From positions 248,001 to 312,000 of the forward strand of contig NZ_JBMSEE010000003.1 of the NCBI RefSeq assembly GCF_049446155.1: 64,000 bases of DNA, in the 5' to 3' direction. The notes beneath the pieces were generated by a model. It saw only the letters and a list, made by a program, of their open reading frames with translations, did not search any database and was not told the DNA's origin. Each line of letters opens with the position of its first letter. Position 1 is the stretch's first letter. This document shows, piece by piece, positions 25,138 through 37,463 of the stretch. The translations under genes were made by a program, and so were the position numbers. The DNA is from Rivibacter sp049446155 (GTDB taxonomy: Bacteria; Pseudomonadota; Gammaproteobacteria; Burkholderiales; Burkholderiaceae_C).

Positions 25138-26307
25138 TCAATCCCACGAGAGCGCGCCACCGGACTGGTACTCGATGACGCGGGTCTCGAAGAAGTTGCG
25201 CTCCTTCTTCAGGTCGATCATTTCGCTCATCCACGGGAACGGGTTTTCCTCGTTCGGGAAGAGCTCTTCGAGGCCGATCTGCGTGGCGCGCCGGTTCGCG
25301 ATGTAGCGCAGATAGCCCTTGAACATGCTCGCGTTCAGACCCAGCACGCCGCGCGGCATGGTGTCTTCGGCGTAGCGGTATTCCAGCTCGACGGCCTTGA
25401 GGAACAGCGCCTTGATCTCGGCCTTGAACTCGGCCGTCCACAGGTGCGGATTCTCGAGCTTGATCTGGTTGATCAGGTCGATGCCGAAATTGCAGTGCAT
25501 TGACTCGTCGCGCAGGATGTACTGGTACTGCTCGGCAGCGCCGGTCATCTTGTTCTGGCGGCCGAGCGCCAGGATCTGCGTGAAGCCGACGTAGAAGAAC
25601 AGGCCTTCCATCAGGCAGGCGAAGACGATCAGGCTCTTGAGCAGCGTCTGGTCGGTCTCGGGCGTGCCGGTACGGAAGTTCGGGTTCATGATCGCGTCGA
25701 TGAACGGGATCAGGAACTCGTCCTTGTCGCGGATCGATGACACCTCGTGGTAGGCGTTGAAGATCTCGCTCTCGTCGAGGCCCAGCGACTCGACGATGTA
25801 CTGGTAGGCGTGCGTGTGGATCGCTTCCTCGAAGGCCTGGCGCAGCAGGAACTGGCGGCACTCGGGAGCGGTGATGTGCCGGTAGGTGCCCAGCACGATG
25901 TTGTTGGCCGCAAGCGAGTCGGCGGTCACGAAGAAGCCGAGGTTGCGCTTGATGATGCGGCGCTCGTCTTCGGTCAGGCCGTTGGGATCCTTCCACGTCG
26001 CGATGTCGCGCGACATGTTGATCTCCTGCGGCATCCAGTGGTTCGCGCAGGTGGCGAGGTACTTCTCCCACGCCCACTTGTACTTGAACGGCACGAGCTG
26101 GTTGACGTCGGTCGCGCCGTTGATGACGCGCTTGTCGGCGACGTTGACGCGGCGTGAGCTGACCGCCTGCGCAGACTCGGAGGACTGCGAGGCCTGAGCC
26201 GAATGATGCAGTGACGGAGACGCTGCCTGCGCATCGTTGAACGATGGCGGCGTGTGATGGGTCGTCGCGAAGCTAGTGGACCGAGCGTCTTCTTCCCAAG
26301 CCAGCAT
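25138..26307 (-). CDS. nrdB: Class Ia ribonucleotide reductase, beta subunit
   Basis: This 389-residue subunit houses the diiron-tyrosyl radical. Metal ligands and the radical Tyr are visible in EEAIHTHAYQY: E161, H164, and Y168 aligned to E. coli Y122. Further ligands lie in LLFFYVGF-type helix EGLFFYVGF and DESMHCNFG. The C-terminus ends in EYQSGGALSWD, the tail that docks on NrdA. An N-terminal extension of about 55 residues, rich in Ser, Gln and Ala, precedes the core. The gene follows nrdA by 174 nt that contain a long inverted repeat, and expression should depend on the nrdA promoter. Confidence 0.97.
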   Translation of the reverse strand: MLAWEEDARSTSFATTHHTPPSFNDAQAASPSLHHSAQASQSSESAQAVSSRRVNVADKRVINGATDVNQLVPFKYKWAWEKYLATCANHWMPQEINMSRDIATWKDPNGLTEDERRIIKRNLGFFVTADSLAANNIVLGTYRHITAPECRQFLLRQAFEEAIHTHAYQYIVESLGLDESEIFNAYHEVSSIRDKDEFLIPFIDAIMNPNFRTGTPETDQTLLKSLIVFACLMEGLFFYVGFTQILALGRQNKMTGAAEQYQYILRDESMHCNFGIDLINQIKLENPHLWTAEFKAEIKALFLKAVELEYRYAEDTMPRGVLGLNASMFKGYLRYIANRRATQIGLEELFPNEENPFPWMSEMIDLKKERNFFETRVIEYQSGGALSWD

Positions 26308-26435
26308 GGTTGGTACGTCCTATGGATGCGAATTATCGGAGTGTTGTGTGCGAACACCAAGTACTTGTTGACATCGCGACGCTGAAGTTGTTGCGGTCGT
26401 GCATCGACTGCATGCCGCACTTCGGCTTCGCGATC

Positions 26436-26473
26436 GCGCATCGCGCACGCACAAGATGCGTTGCGCGATGCGC
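26436..26473 (-). other. 12-bp inverted repeat between nrdA and nrdB
   Basis: GCGCATCGCGCA at 26436-26447 pairs perfectly with TGCGCGATGCGC at 26462-26473 across a 14-nt loop. It begins 8 nt after the nrdA stop on the transcript. No T-run follows, so it resembles an RNA-stabilising or processing hairpin more than a terminator. Confidence 0.5.
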
Positions 26474-26481
26474 TCGTCAAC

Positions 26482-29406
<2,925 letters not shown>

Positions 29407-29705
29407 GAGGTCCTCTTGAATGTTGTCGTGAGGTCGAAGGGCGTGCGGCCGCCTCGTCGTGCGAGGCGGCGTCAGGAAAGAGCGGAAAGAACAGTGGTCC
29501 CGCGCACTGCCGCTTGGCAGTGCGAACGAGACGGCGTGGCAGGCAGCTTGATTCGCAGCGCGATGCGCGATCGCGCGAGGGCGAGCGGGTGAACGCCGGG
29601 TGGGCTCAGCGACTCGCGGCACGCCGCGCGAATTGCGCGACGGCAGCGAAGCGTGGCGGCGGCTTGCATCACTCCAGCAGCGCTCAGGCAGCGAAGAATA
29701 CCATG
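29407..29705 (-). other. Structured 5' leader of nrdA (no gene seen)
   Basis: This ~300-nt untranslated region lies between the inferred transcription start near 29705 and the nrdA ATG. It holds two perfect hairpins: an 8-bp stem at 29504-29511/29516-29523 with a 4-nt loop, and a 9-bp stem at 29448-29456/29462-29470 with a 5-nt loop. The latter lies about 40 nt before the start codon. A reading frame of 78 codons crosses it but has no ribosome-binding site or recognisable content. I do not recognise a known riboswitch. Confidence 0.55.
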
Positions 29706-29709
29706 CAAA

Positions 29710-29725
29710 ACACTATATCTAGGGT
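29710..29725 (-). promoter_or_regulatory. NrdR-type box 1 over the nrdA -10
   Basis: ACACTATATCTAGGGT matches 14 of 16 positions of the NrdR box consensus ACACwATATaTwGTGT, recalled from the literature. It covers the predicted -10 of the nrdA promoter, where NrdR-(d)ATP binding would block RNA polymerase. Confidence 0.75.
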
Positions 29726-29740
29726 CCGCCGAGGCGACAA
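29712..29740 (-). promoter_or_regulatory. nrdAB promoter
   Basis: On the minus strand TTGTCG (29740-29735) and TATAGT (29717-29712) are separated by exactly 17 bp, a good sigma-70 match. The start of transcription would be near 29705, giving a leader of about 300 nt. NrdR-type boxes lie over the -10 and just upstream of the -35. Confidence 0.7.
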
Positions 29741-29741
29741 G

Positions 29742-29757
29742 CCACTATCCGTAGCGT
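29742..29757 (-). promoter_or_regulatory. NrdR-type box 2 upstream of the nrdA -35
   Basis: CCACTATCCGTAGCGT matches about 11 of 16 NrdR consensus positions, keeping CTAT and TAG on the two sides. Its start is 32 bp from that of box 1, three helical turns, which is the spacing typical of paired NrdR boxes. Nothing else is recognised between here and the end of ampD at 29921. Confidence 0.65.
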
Positions 29758-29920
29758 ACTTGCTCACTCCACGCAGAAGCCTTGAACGAGCGGCTGCGTG
29801 CTCGCCCGCGCCATTGCTCGCACCGCTTCGCGCAGGCCGCAGATCTCCTCGCTTTGCCGCCCGAAGCGGCCCGCAAGCCGCATCACTGCTTGATGCGTCG
29901 CGGCGCGAGCCGCTGCGTCG

Positions 29921-30496
29921 TCACGTCAAAGCGGGAAAACACCGAGCGCTCCAACCGAGCGCTCGGCGCAACGCGTGCCAGTCGAAGCCGCAGCCGGGAT
30001 CGAGCTTGCGACCCGGCGCGACGTGCTCGTGGCCCACGACCTCTTCGATCGGATAGGCCTCGCGCAGCGCGCGCAACAGCTCGGCCAGGCGCGCGTACTG
30101 CGCCGGCTCGAAGCGCCCGCCCTCGAGTCCTTCGAGTTCGATGCCGGCGGAGAAGTCGTTGACGTTGTCTCGCCCGCGCCAGTGCGATCGCCCGGCGTGC
30201 CACGCGCGCTCGTCGACCGAGACGAACTGCAGCAGCTCGCCGTCGCGACGGATCACGAAGTGGGCCGAGACCTCGATGCCGCGGATCTGCTGGAAATAGG
30301 GATGCGCGGTCCAGTCGAGCCGGTTCGTGAACAGCTGCTCGATCGCGTCGCCGCCGTAGACGCCCGGCGGCAGGCTGATCGAATGCACGACGGCCAGGGA
30401 CACCGGCGTATGCGGCGGACGCAGCCCGAAGTTCGGCGACGGCACGCGCCGGGCCGCCGCGTACCAGCCGTCCGACCAGCGCGAGGGTGCGTTCAA
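29921..30496 (-). CDS. ampD: 1,6-anhydro-N-acetylmuramyl-L-alanine amidase AmpD
   Basis: This 191-residue cytoplasmic zinc amidase removes the peptide from recycled anhydro-muropeptides. Zinc ligands are expected at H38 (VVHSISLP), in the VVGHEHVAPGRKLDPG segment (His and Asp), and the substrate region contains SAHFVIRRDGELLQFV and HAGRSHWRGRDNVND. It starts 18 nt after pilR in the same direction. A terminator-like hairpin is embedded in its last codons. Together with mpl it completes murein tripeptide recycling. Confidence 0.96.
   Translation of the reverse strand: MNAPSRWSDGWYAAARRVPSPNFGLRPPHTPVSLAVVHSISLPPGVYGGDAIEQLFTNRLDWTAHPYFQQIRGIEVSAHFVIRRDGELLQFVSVDERAWHAGRSHWRGRDNVNDFSAGIELEGLEGGRFEPAQYARLAELLRALREAYPIEEVVGHEHVAPGRKLDPGCGFDWHALRRALGWSARCFPALT
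29936..29966 (-). terminator. Terminator-like hairpin inside the 3' end of ampD
   Basis: A perfect 9-bp inverted repeat (29942-29950 with 29958-29966, 7-nt loop) is followed on the minus strand by TGTTTTCC. It lies within the last codons of ampD, upstream of the nrdA promoter, and would insulate nrdAB from pilSR-ampD transcription. Confidence 0.5.
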
Positions 30497-30514
30497 GCGG
30501 CGCTCGCGCTGCGC

Positions 30515-32128
<1,614 letters not shown>

Positions 32129-32152
32129 GCAATACGCGTCAGGGATCGAGCG

Positions 32153-33973
32153 TCACAGATGGAGGCGGGGCTCGGTGGCCGGCAGTGCGGCGCGGCGCAT
32201 GGTCACCCAGAACGCGTTGCGGTGCCGGCTCGATGCCGGGCGCAGCTGGTACTCGATGCCGGCCCCGTAGCGCTCGCACAGCTCGCGGCAAATATACAGG
32301 CCGAGTCCCGTGCCGCGGCTGCGGCTGGAGAAGAACGGCTCGAACAGATGCCGCTCGATCTCGGGCGGGATCGGCGCGCCGTCGCTGGCCACCAGCAGGC
32401 GCACGAGCTCGTCGCCGTCTTGCGCGACGCGCACCCACACCGCGCCGGGCTGGCCGCTGCCGTGGCGCAGCGCGTTGTCGAGCAGGTTGACCAGCACGCG
32501 CCGCAGGTGGTCGGCATCGAAGACCACGCCCACCGGCTGCTCGGGCAGCTCGACGCGCAGCGCGCTCGCCTCGCCGAGCGCGAGGCCGCAGGTGCGCGCC
32601 CATTCGCTGCACGCGGCCGCGACCTGCGCGGTGATGTCCAGCGGCGGCGGATCGGCCAAGGCGCCGGGCGCGACCTCCATCACGTCGTCGACGATGCGCT
32701 GCAGCCGCTTGGCGTTGTCCGCGATCATGTCGACGAGCTGGCGCTGCTGCGGATCGGCCACGTCTTCGGCGAGCAATGCATTGGCCTGCGCGATCGCCGC
32801 CAGCGGGTTGCGGATCTCGTGCGCGATGCCGGCCGACACGCGGCCCATCGCGGCGAGCTTTTCCTGGCGCAGGCGGCTTTGGACCGTGTGCAGGTCCTCG
32901 ACCAGCAGCACAACCATCTCCTCGCCGCCGCCGTCGGCCGCCGTCGCGCGGCGGCGCATGAACCGCATGCGCAGCCGCAGCCGGCGCGGTTCGCCGTCGG
33001 ACAGCGTCAGCGCGATGTCGCGGCCGGCATCGGGCCAGCTGCGTTCGAGAACCGCCTCGCGCACCGCCTGCCCGAGCTGCGACCAGCCGGAGCGGTCGTC
33101 GAGCGCGAACGAGGCGCTGCCGCCGGCATGACCCAGCAGTGCGCGCGCCGCCGGGTTGGCCGCGCGCACCTTGAGGCGCCGGTCGACGACCAGCACGCCC
33201 TCTTGCATCTCCTCGATCACCAGCCGGTTGAGCTGGGCCTGCTGGCGCGCCATCTCGAGGCTGCCGCGCGCCGTCAGCTCCTCGCGCGCGAGCCGCCCGG
33301 CCAGCTCGTGCGCCAGCAGCGACACGACGAACAAGCCGGCGCCGGCCAGCCCCGCCCGCGTGATCTCGACGTAGACCTCTTGCCCCGCCCACACCTGCAC
33401 CAGCGACTGCGACAGCAGCACCAGCGTCGCCGCCGCCGTCACGCCCAGCGCCTGCAGCCGCGGCGTCAGCACGCCCGACATCAGCACCGGCATCACCAGC
33501 AAGGCCGCGGTGCTGATCGGCCCGCCGCCGGCAGTGAGCATGTGCAGCGAGCCGAAGGTCGCCAGGTCGAGGCCGATCGTCGCGACGAACTGCCGCCGCC
33601 GCAGCCGCGTCGCAGTGGGTCCGGGCTGGCCGATCGGCCAGCGCGGCAGCATCCACAGCAGCGTGGTCGCGAACGCGTAGGCGCCGCACAGCGCCACGAG
33701 TTCGGTGCGCGGCCGCAGTTCGACCAGCGCGATGACGATCGAGGTGCCGAACAGCAGCAAGCCCAGCGCCGCGCGCGCGCTGACGAAGGCGCGGTACAGG
33801 CGCGAAAACGCGCTCGAGCCTTCGCTGGCGATGCGGCGCGCCTGGCGCGACAGGAAGCGCGAATCGGGCGTGTCGCTGGCGCGCCATTCGCCGCGGTCGA
33901 GCCGTGACGACTCGGGATCGTCGAGCGTCGATTCCAGCGAGCTGAACCAGGTGGGCTCAGCGGTCATCGTCAT
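32153..33973 (-). CDS. pilS: Sensor histidine kinase PilS
   Basis: This 606-residue membrane kinase is the partner of PilR. About 70 cytoplasmic residues precede a multi-pass region (about 75-225, some six hydrophobic segments). A PAS-like domain (VIEEMQEGVLVVDRRLKV) follows, then the H-box AGIAHEIRNPLAAI, and the ATPase with N-box NLLDNALRHG and GTGLGLYICREL. In Pseudomonas PilS senses pilin in the membrane. ATG 33973 overlaps the stop of the upstream gene (ATGA) and has GAGGAG 2-3 nt upstream. Confidence 0.93.
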   Translation of the reverse strand: MTMTAEPTWFSSLESTLDDPESSRLDRGEWRASDTPDSRFLSRQARRIASEGSSAFSRLYRAFVSARAALGLLLFGTSIVIALVELRPRTELVALCGAYAFATTLLWMLPRWPIGQPGPTATRLRRRQFVATIGLDLATFGSLHMLTAGGGPISTAALLVMPVLMSGVLTPRLQALGVTAAATLVLLSQSLVQVWAGQEVYVEITRAGLAGAGLFVVSLLAHELAGRLAREELTARGSLEMARQQAQLNRLVIEEMQEGVLVVDRRLKVRAANPAARALLGHAGGSASFALDDRSGWSQLGQAVREAVLERSWPDAGRDIALTLSDGEPRRLRLRMRFMRRRATAADGGGEEMVVLLVEDLHTVQSRLRQEKLAAMGRVSAGIAHEIRNPLAAIAQANALLAEDVADPQQRQLVDMIADNAKRLQRIVDDVMEVAPGALADPPPLDITAQVAAACSEWARTCGLALGEASALRVELPEQPVGVVFDADHLRRVLVNLLDNALRHGSGQPGAVWVRVAQDGDELVRLLVASDGAPIPPEIERHLFEPFFSSRSRGTGLGLYICRELCERYGAGIEYQLRPASSRHRNAFWVTMRRAALPATEPRLHL

Positions 33974-34209
33974 CGCTCCTCGGCGGCCAGCCGGTGCGCC
34001 TCGGTGCAGTAGAAGCGGCCGGCATCGGCGCCGGCGACCGCTTCGATGCGCGGCAGATGCACGCCGCAATGCGCGCACGGCACCATAGCCTGCGCGCGCG
34101 AAGGCCCTGCGCTGCGCTTCGAGGACGCCGGCGGCGACGGCCGGCGCAAGCCGCGCAGCCACCAGACCACGACCAGCGCCAGCACGACGATCAGGATCAG
34201 CTTGGCCAT
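33970..34209 (-). CDS. PP0621-like small membrane protein
   Basis: This 79-residue protein has one N-terminal membrane segment (LILIVVLALVVVWWL) and a short cytoplasmic part with a metal-binding-like pair of clusters (CAHCGVHLP and YCTEAHRLA). Proteins of this type accompany pilSR in beta- and gammaproteobacteria, but no role is known. Its stop overlaps the pilS start, so PilS translation is probably coupled to it. It starts 10 nt after the YpjD-like gene. Confidence 0.82.
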   Translation of the reverse strand: MAKLILIVVLALVVVWWLRGLRRPSPPASSKRSAGPSRAQAMVPCAHCGVHLPRIEAVAGADAGRFYCTEAHRLAAEER

Positions 34210-34219
34210 GCGGCGAACC

Positions 34220-35101
34220 TCAGGCCGGGCCGCCGCGGTGCATCAGCACCTCGAGCACGAAGCGCGAACCGACGTAGGCCAGCAGCAGCAGCGACGCGCC
34301 GGCATACAGCCAGCGCGTGGCGCGACGACCGCGCCAGCCGAACACGTGACGGCCGACCAGCAGGCCGGCGAAGACCGCCCAGGCGAGCAGCGAGAACACG
34401 CTCTTGTGGTCCCAGCGCCAGGGCGACGCGAACCACCAGCCGACCGCCAGCGTTGCCGACAGCACGACGAAGCCCGCGACGACGAAGCGAAACGTCAGCT
34501 TCTCGAGCCGCAGCAGCGGCAACCCCAGCGGCGCCGGCGTCACGCCGCCGGCCGGGCGCAGGCGCAACTGCCGCTCCGCATGGCCGAGCAGTGCCGCATG
34601 CAGCACCGCCGCGCCGACCAGGCCGTAGGCCGCGATGCCCAGCACCCAGTGCAGCGGCGCCCACGCCGAGGCCAGGCCGGGGCGCCATTCACCGGGAAAC
34701 GCGAGCGCGAGGCCGACGCTGGCTGCGCCGAGCAGCGCGAGCGCGCGGCGCAGGGCCGGCAGCGGCAGCACGCGGCTTTCGACCGCATAGACCGCAAGCA
34801 CCAGCCACACGGTGACCGACAGCGCCGGCGCGAAGCCGAAGCGCGCCCCGGGCTGCGGCTCGCCGAGACCGGCGGCATGCGCGGCGATCGCCGCACCTTG
34901 CGCGATCCAGCCGATCACGAGGGCGGCGCCCAGCTGCAACCGCGGCTCTTGCGCGTCGTCCGAAGCCGGCGCCGCGGCCGGCCGCAGTGCCGCAACCGCA
35001 TAGGCGATGAGCGCGACCGCGCTCGCCAGCCACAGCGGCGAACCGCCGGCCAGGCCCGCCAGCGCGGCACCGGAGGCCGCGCCATCGAGGGATAAACTCA
35101 T
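34220..35101 (-). CDS. YpjD/CcsA-type cytochrome c assembly membrane protein
   Basis: This 293-residue integral membrane protein has about eight hydrophobic segments. It shows the CcsA/HemX family features: HWVLGIAAYGLVGAAVLHAALL, and the WWFASPWRWDHKSVFSLLAW segment with a conserved His. It resembles E. coli YpjD, which is also a neighbour of ffh. True cytochrome c synthases are larger, so a haem-handling role is inferred only. ATG 35101 has no Shine-Dalgarno sequence but a TACACT hexamer 7 nt upstream. It is divergent from ffh. Confidence 0.87.
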   Translation of the reverse strand: MSLSLDGAASGAALAGLAGGSPLWLASAVALIAYAVAALRPAAAPASDDAQEPRLQLGAALVIGWIAQGAAIAAHAAGLGEPQPGARFGFAPALSVTVWLVLAVYAVESRVLPLPALRRALALLGAASVGLALAFPGEWRPGLASAWAPLHWVLGIAAYGLVGAAVLHAALLGHAERQLRLRPAGGVTPAPLGLPLLRLEKLTFRFVVAGFVVLSATLAVGWWFASPWRWDHKSVFSLLAWAVFAGLLVGRHVFGWRGRRATRWLYAGASLLLLAYVGSRFVLEVLMHRGGPA

Positions 35102-35108
35102 GGGCCCG

Positions 35109-35114
35109 AGTGTA
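35109..35114 (-). promoter_or_regulatory. -10-like hexamer before the ypjD-like gene
   Basis: TACACT (5 of 6 to TATAAT) on the minus strand ends 7 nt before the ATG, placing the transcription start at the start codon. This is consistent with a leaderless mRNA for the pilSR-containing operon. Confidence 0.5.
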
Positions 35115-35212
35115 GCGAGCGGTCCCCGTGCGGACCTTGGCTGCAACCGCTGCGCCGACGCGGTGAACGCACCCCCGCGCTGCACCCGCCGCCCCTCTTT
35201 CGAGACTCCCGA

Positions 35213-36613
35213 ATGGCCTCCGCCCTCTCCGAACGCCTGAGCCGCCTGGTCAAGACCATGCGCGGCCAGGCCCGCATCACCGAGTCCAATGTGCAGGACA
35301 TGCTGCGCGAGGTGCGCATGGCCCTGCTCGAGGCCGACGTGGCGTTGCCGGTGGTGCGCGACTTCGTCGCGCGCGTCAAGGACAAGGCGCTCGGCGCCGA
35401 AGTGGTCGGTTCGCTGACGCCCGGCCAGGCGCTGGTGGGCATCGTGCAGAAGGAGCTCGCCGCGACGATGGGCGAGGTCGACGCGAACGGGCAGCTCAAG
35501 CCCGGCGCCTCGGACCTCAACCTCGCGACGCAGCCGCCGGCGGTGATCCTGATGGCCGGCCTGCAAGGCGCCGGCAAGACCACCACCACTGCCAAGCTGG
35601 CCAAGCACCTGATCGAGAAGCGCAAGAAGAAGGTGCTCACGGTCTCGGCCGACGTCTACCGCCCGGCGGCGATCGAGCAGCTCAAGACGGTGAGCGGCCA
35701 GGCCGGCGCCGAGTGGTTCCCGTCGACGGCGAACGACAAGCCGGTCGACATCGCGCTGGCCGCACTCGACCACGCCAGGCGCCACTACCACGACGTGCTG
35801 ATCGTCGACACCGCCGGCCGGCTGGCGATCGACGAGGCGCTGATGGCCGAGATCCGCGCGCTGCATGCGGCCGTCAAGCCGATCGAGACGCTGTTCGTGG
35901 TCGATGCGATGCAGGGCCAGGACGCGATCAACACGGCCAAGGCCTTCGGCGAGGCGCTGCCCTTGACCGGCATCGTGCTGACCAAGCTCGACGGCGACTC
36001 GCGCGGCGGCGCAGCGCTGTCGGTGCGCTCGGTCACAGGCGCGCCGATCAAGTTCGCCGGCGTGTCGGAGAAGATCGACGGCCTCGAGGCCTTCGACGCC
36101 GAGCGCCATGCCGGCCGGGTGCTCGGCATGGGCGACATCGTCGCGCTGGTCGAGGAGGTCACCAAGGGCGTCGACCTCGCCGCGGCGCAGAAGCTCGCCG
36201 ACAAGGTGAAGTCGGGCGACGGCTTCGACCTCGAGGACTTCCTCGCCCAGCTGTCGCAGATGAAGAAGATGGGCGGCCTGGGCGGGCTGATCGACAAGCT
36301 GCCCAGCCAGCTCACCGGCGGCAAGACCGCGCAGCTCGGACAGAACGACGTCGACCGCGCCGAGCGCGACATGCGCCGCATGGAAGGCATCATCCGCTCG
36401 ATGACGCCGCTGGAGCGCCGCAAGCCGGAGCTGCTCAAGGCCTCGCGCAAGCGCCGCATCGCCGCCGGCGCCGGCGTGCAGGTCCAGGACGTCAACCGTC
36501 TGCTCAACCAGTTCGAGCAGATGCAGGGAATGATGAAGAAGATGAAGGGCGGCGGCCTGGCGAAGATGATGCGGCGCATGGGCGGCATGAAGCCGCCCGG
36601 CTTCGGCCGCTGA
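35213..36613 (+). CDS. ffh: Signal recognition particle protein Ffh
   Basis: This 466-residue SRP GTPase brings ribosome-nascent chain complexes to the membrane. N domain: about 1-95. G domain: P-loop GLQGAGKTTTTAKLAK (about 110-124), then DTAGRLAIDE, TKLDGDSRGGAA. The Met-rich M domain ends in a tail with many Met and Gly residues that binds 4.5S RNA and signal peptides. Length is normal. Its receptor ftsY lies 0.9 kb downstream on the other strand. Confidence 0.98.
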   Translation: MASALSERLSRLVKTMRGQARITESNVQDMLREVRMALLEADVALPVVRDFVARVKDKALGAEVVGSLTPGQALVGIVQKELAATMGEVDANGQLKPGASDLNLATQPPAVILMAGLQGAGKTTTTAKLAKHLIEKRKKKVLTVSADVYRPAAIEQLKTVSGQAGAEWFPSTANDKPVDIALAALDHARRHYHDVLIVDTAGRLAIDEALMAEIRALHAAVKPIETLFVVDAMQGQDAINTAKAFGEALPLTGIVLTKLDGDSRGGAALSVRSVTGAPIKFAGVSEKIDGLEAFDAERHAGRVLGMGDIVALVEEVTKGVDLAAAQKLADKVKSGDGFDLEDFLAQLSQMKKMGGLGGLIDKLPSQLTGGKTAQLGQNDVDRAERDMRRMEGIIRSMTPLERRKPELLKASRKRRIAAGAGVQVQDVNRLLNQFEQMQGMMKKMKGGGLAKMMRRMGGMKPPGFGR

Positions 36614-36706
36614 TCGTCGCCGGCGCGCAGCCGGTCTGGGACATTGCGACTGGACCGGCGGCGCGCTCGCTGCTAGGGTCGGGCCCGTAGTGGGAGTGAA
36701 AGAGCA

Positions 36707-37459
36707 ATGAGCCTGATCGAAACGATCGGCCTGGTCGCCATCCTGTTGCTCGGATGGTGGCTGTGGCGTCGCCGACGCGGCGACGAAGTGGCCAACGGCA
36801 GTTCCGGCGGGAGCCGCCGCGCCAACGCGGTCGAGACGCTCGACACGGTGGCGGGCTGGCCGCCCGAGGCCACGCGCGTGATGACGGTGACGGAGCGGCG
36901 CGCGCATCGCCTGCTGCGCGACGCGCTGCCCGAATGCATGATCCTCGCGCAGGTGCCGCTCGCGCGCTTCCTGCGCGTTCCGACACGGCATTCATACGCC
37001 GAATGGATGCGCCGCGCCGGCCAGCTGTGCGCCGACCTCGTCGTCTGCGACGAGGGCTCGCAGGTGGTTGCCGTAGTCGACGTTCGGCCGTCGGCGGAGC
37101 AAGCCAGCGAGCGCCACAAGAAGCGCCACGACCGCATGGTGCGCGTGCTGCGCAAGGCCGGCGTGAAGGTGCTGACCTGGTACGAGCAGAGCCTGCCGCG
37201 GCCCGACCAGGTGCGCGAGCTCGTGCTCGGCGGCTCCGAGGAACAGGCGCGTCGCGCAGCCCCGGCCGCGGCCGCCGCCTCCGCGACGGCAGCCGCCGCG
37301 GCGACGGCCCAGGCCGACCAGTCGGCGCGCGACCTGGTCGCGCGGATGGCGAACGAGGCAGTACCCGAGGTCACCGAGATCGACGAGCCGCCGCCGTCGA
37401 CCTGGTTCGACGACCTCGATTCGGCGCCGATGCCGCTCGACGAGCCGAAGCGGCGTTAG
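36707..37459 (+). CDS. DUF2726 membrane-anchored protein
   Basis: This 250-residue protein has an N-terminal anchor (LVAILLLGWWLWRRRR). A DUF2726 domain (about 45-165) follows, with MTVTERRAHRLLRDALPE, a DLVVCDEGSQVVAVVDV strand pair and KAGVKVLTWYEQ, a layout like restriction-endonuclease-type or nuclease-related folds. The C-terminal third is Ala-rich and acidic. No function is established. GGGAGTGAAAGAG precedes the ATG at a suitable distance. It converges on ftsY with 4 nt between the stops. Confidence 0.85.
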   Translation: MSLIETIGLVAILLLGWWLWRRRRGDEVANGSSGGSRRANAVETLDTVAGWPPEATRVMTVTERRAHRLLRDALPECMILAQVPLARFLRVPTRHSYAEWMRRAGQLCADLVVCDEGSQVVAVVDVRPSAEQASERHKKRHDRMVRVLRKAGVKVLTWYEQSLPRPDQVRELVLGGSEEQARRAAPAAAAASATAAAAATAQADQSARDLVARMANEAVPEVTEIDEPPPSTWFDDLDSAPMPLDEPKRR

Positions 37460-37463
37460 AGAT

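Noticed and set aside
29472..29708. A 78-codon minus-strand frame in the nrdA leader
   Set aside because: It starts with TTG without a ribosome-binding site, and its Arg/Ser/Ala-rich sequence looks non-coding.
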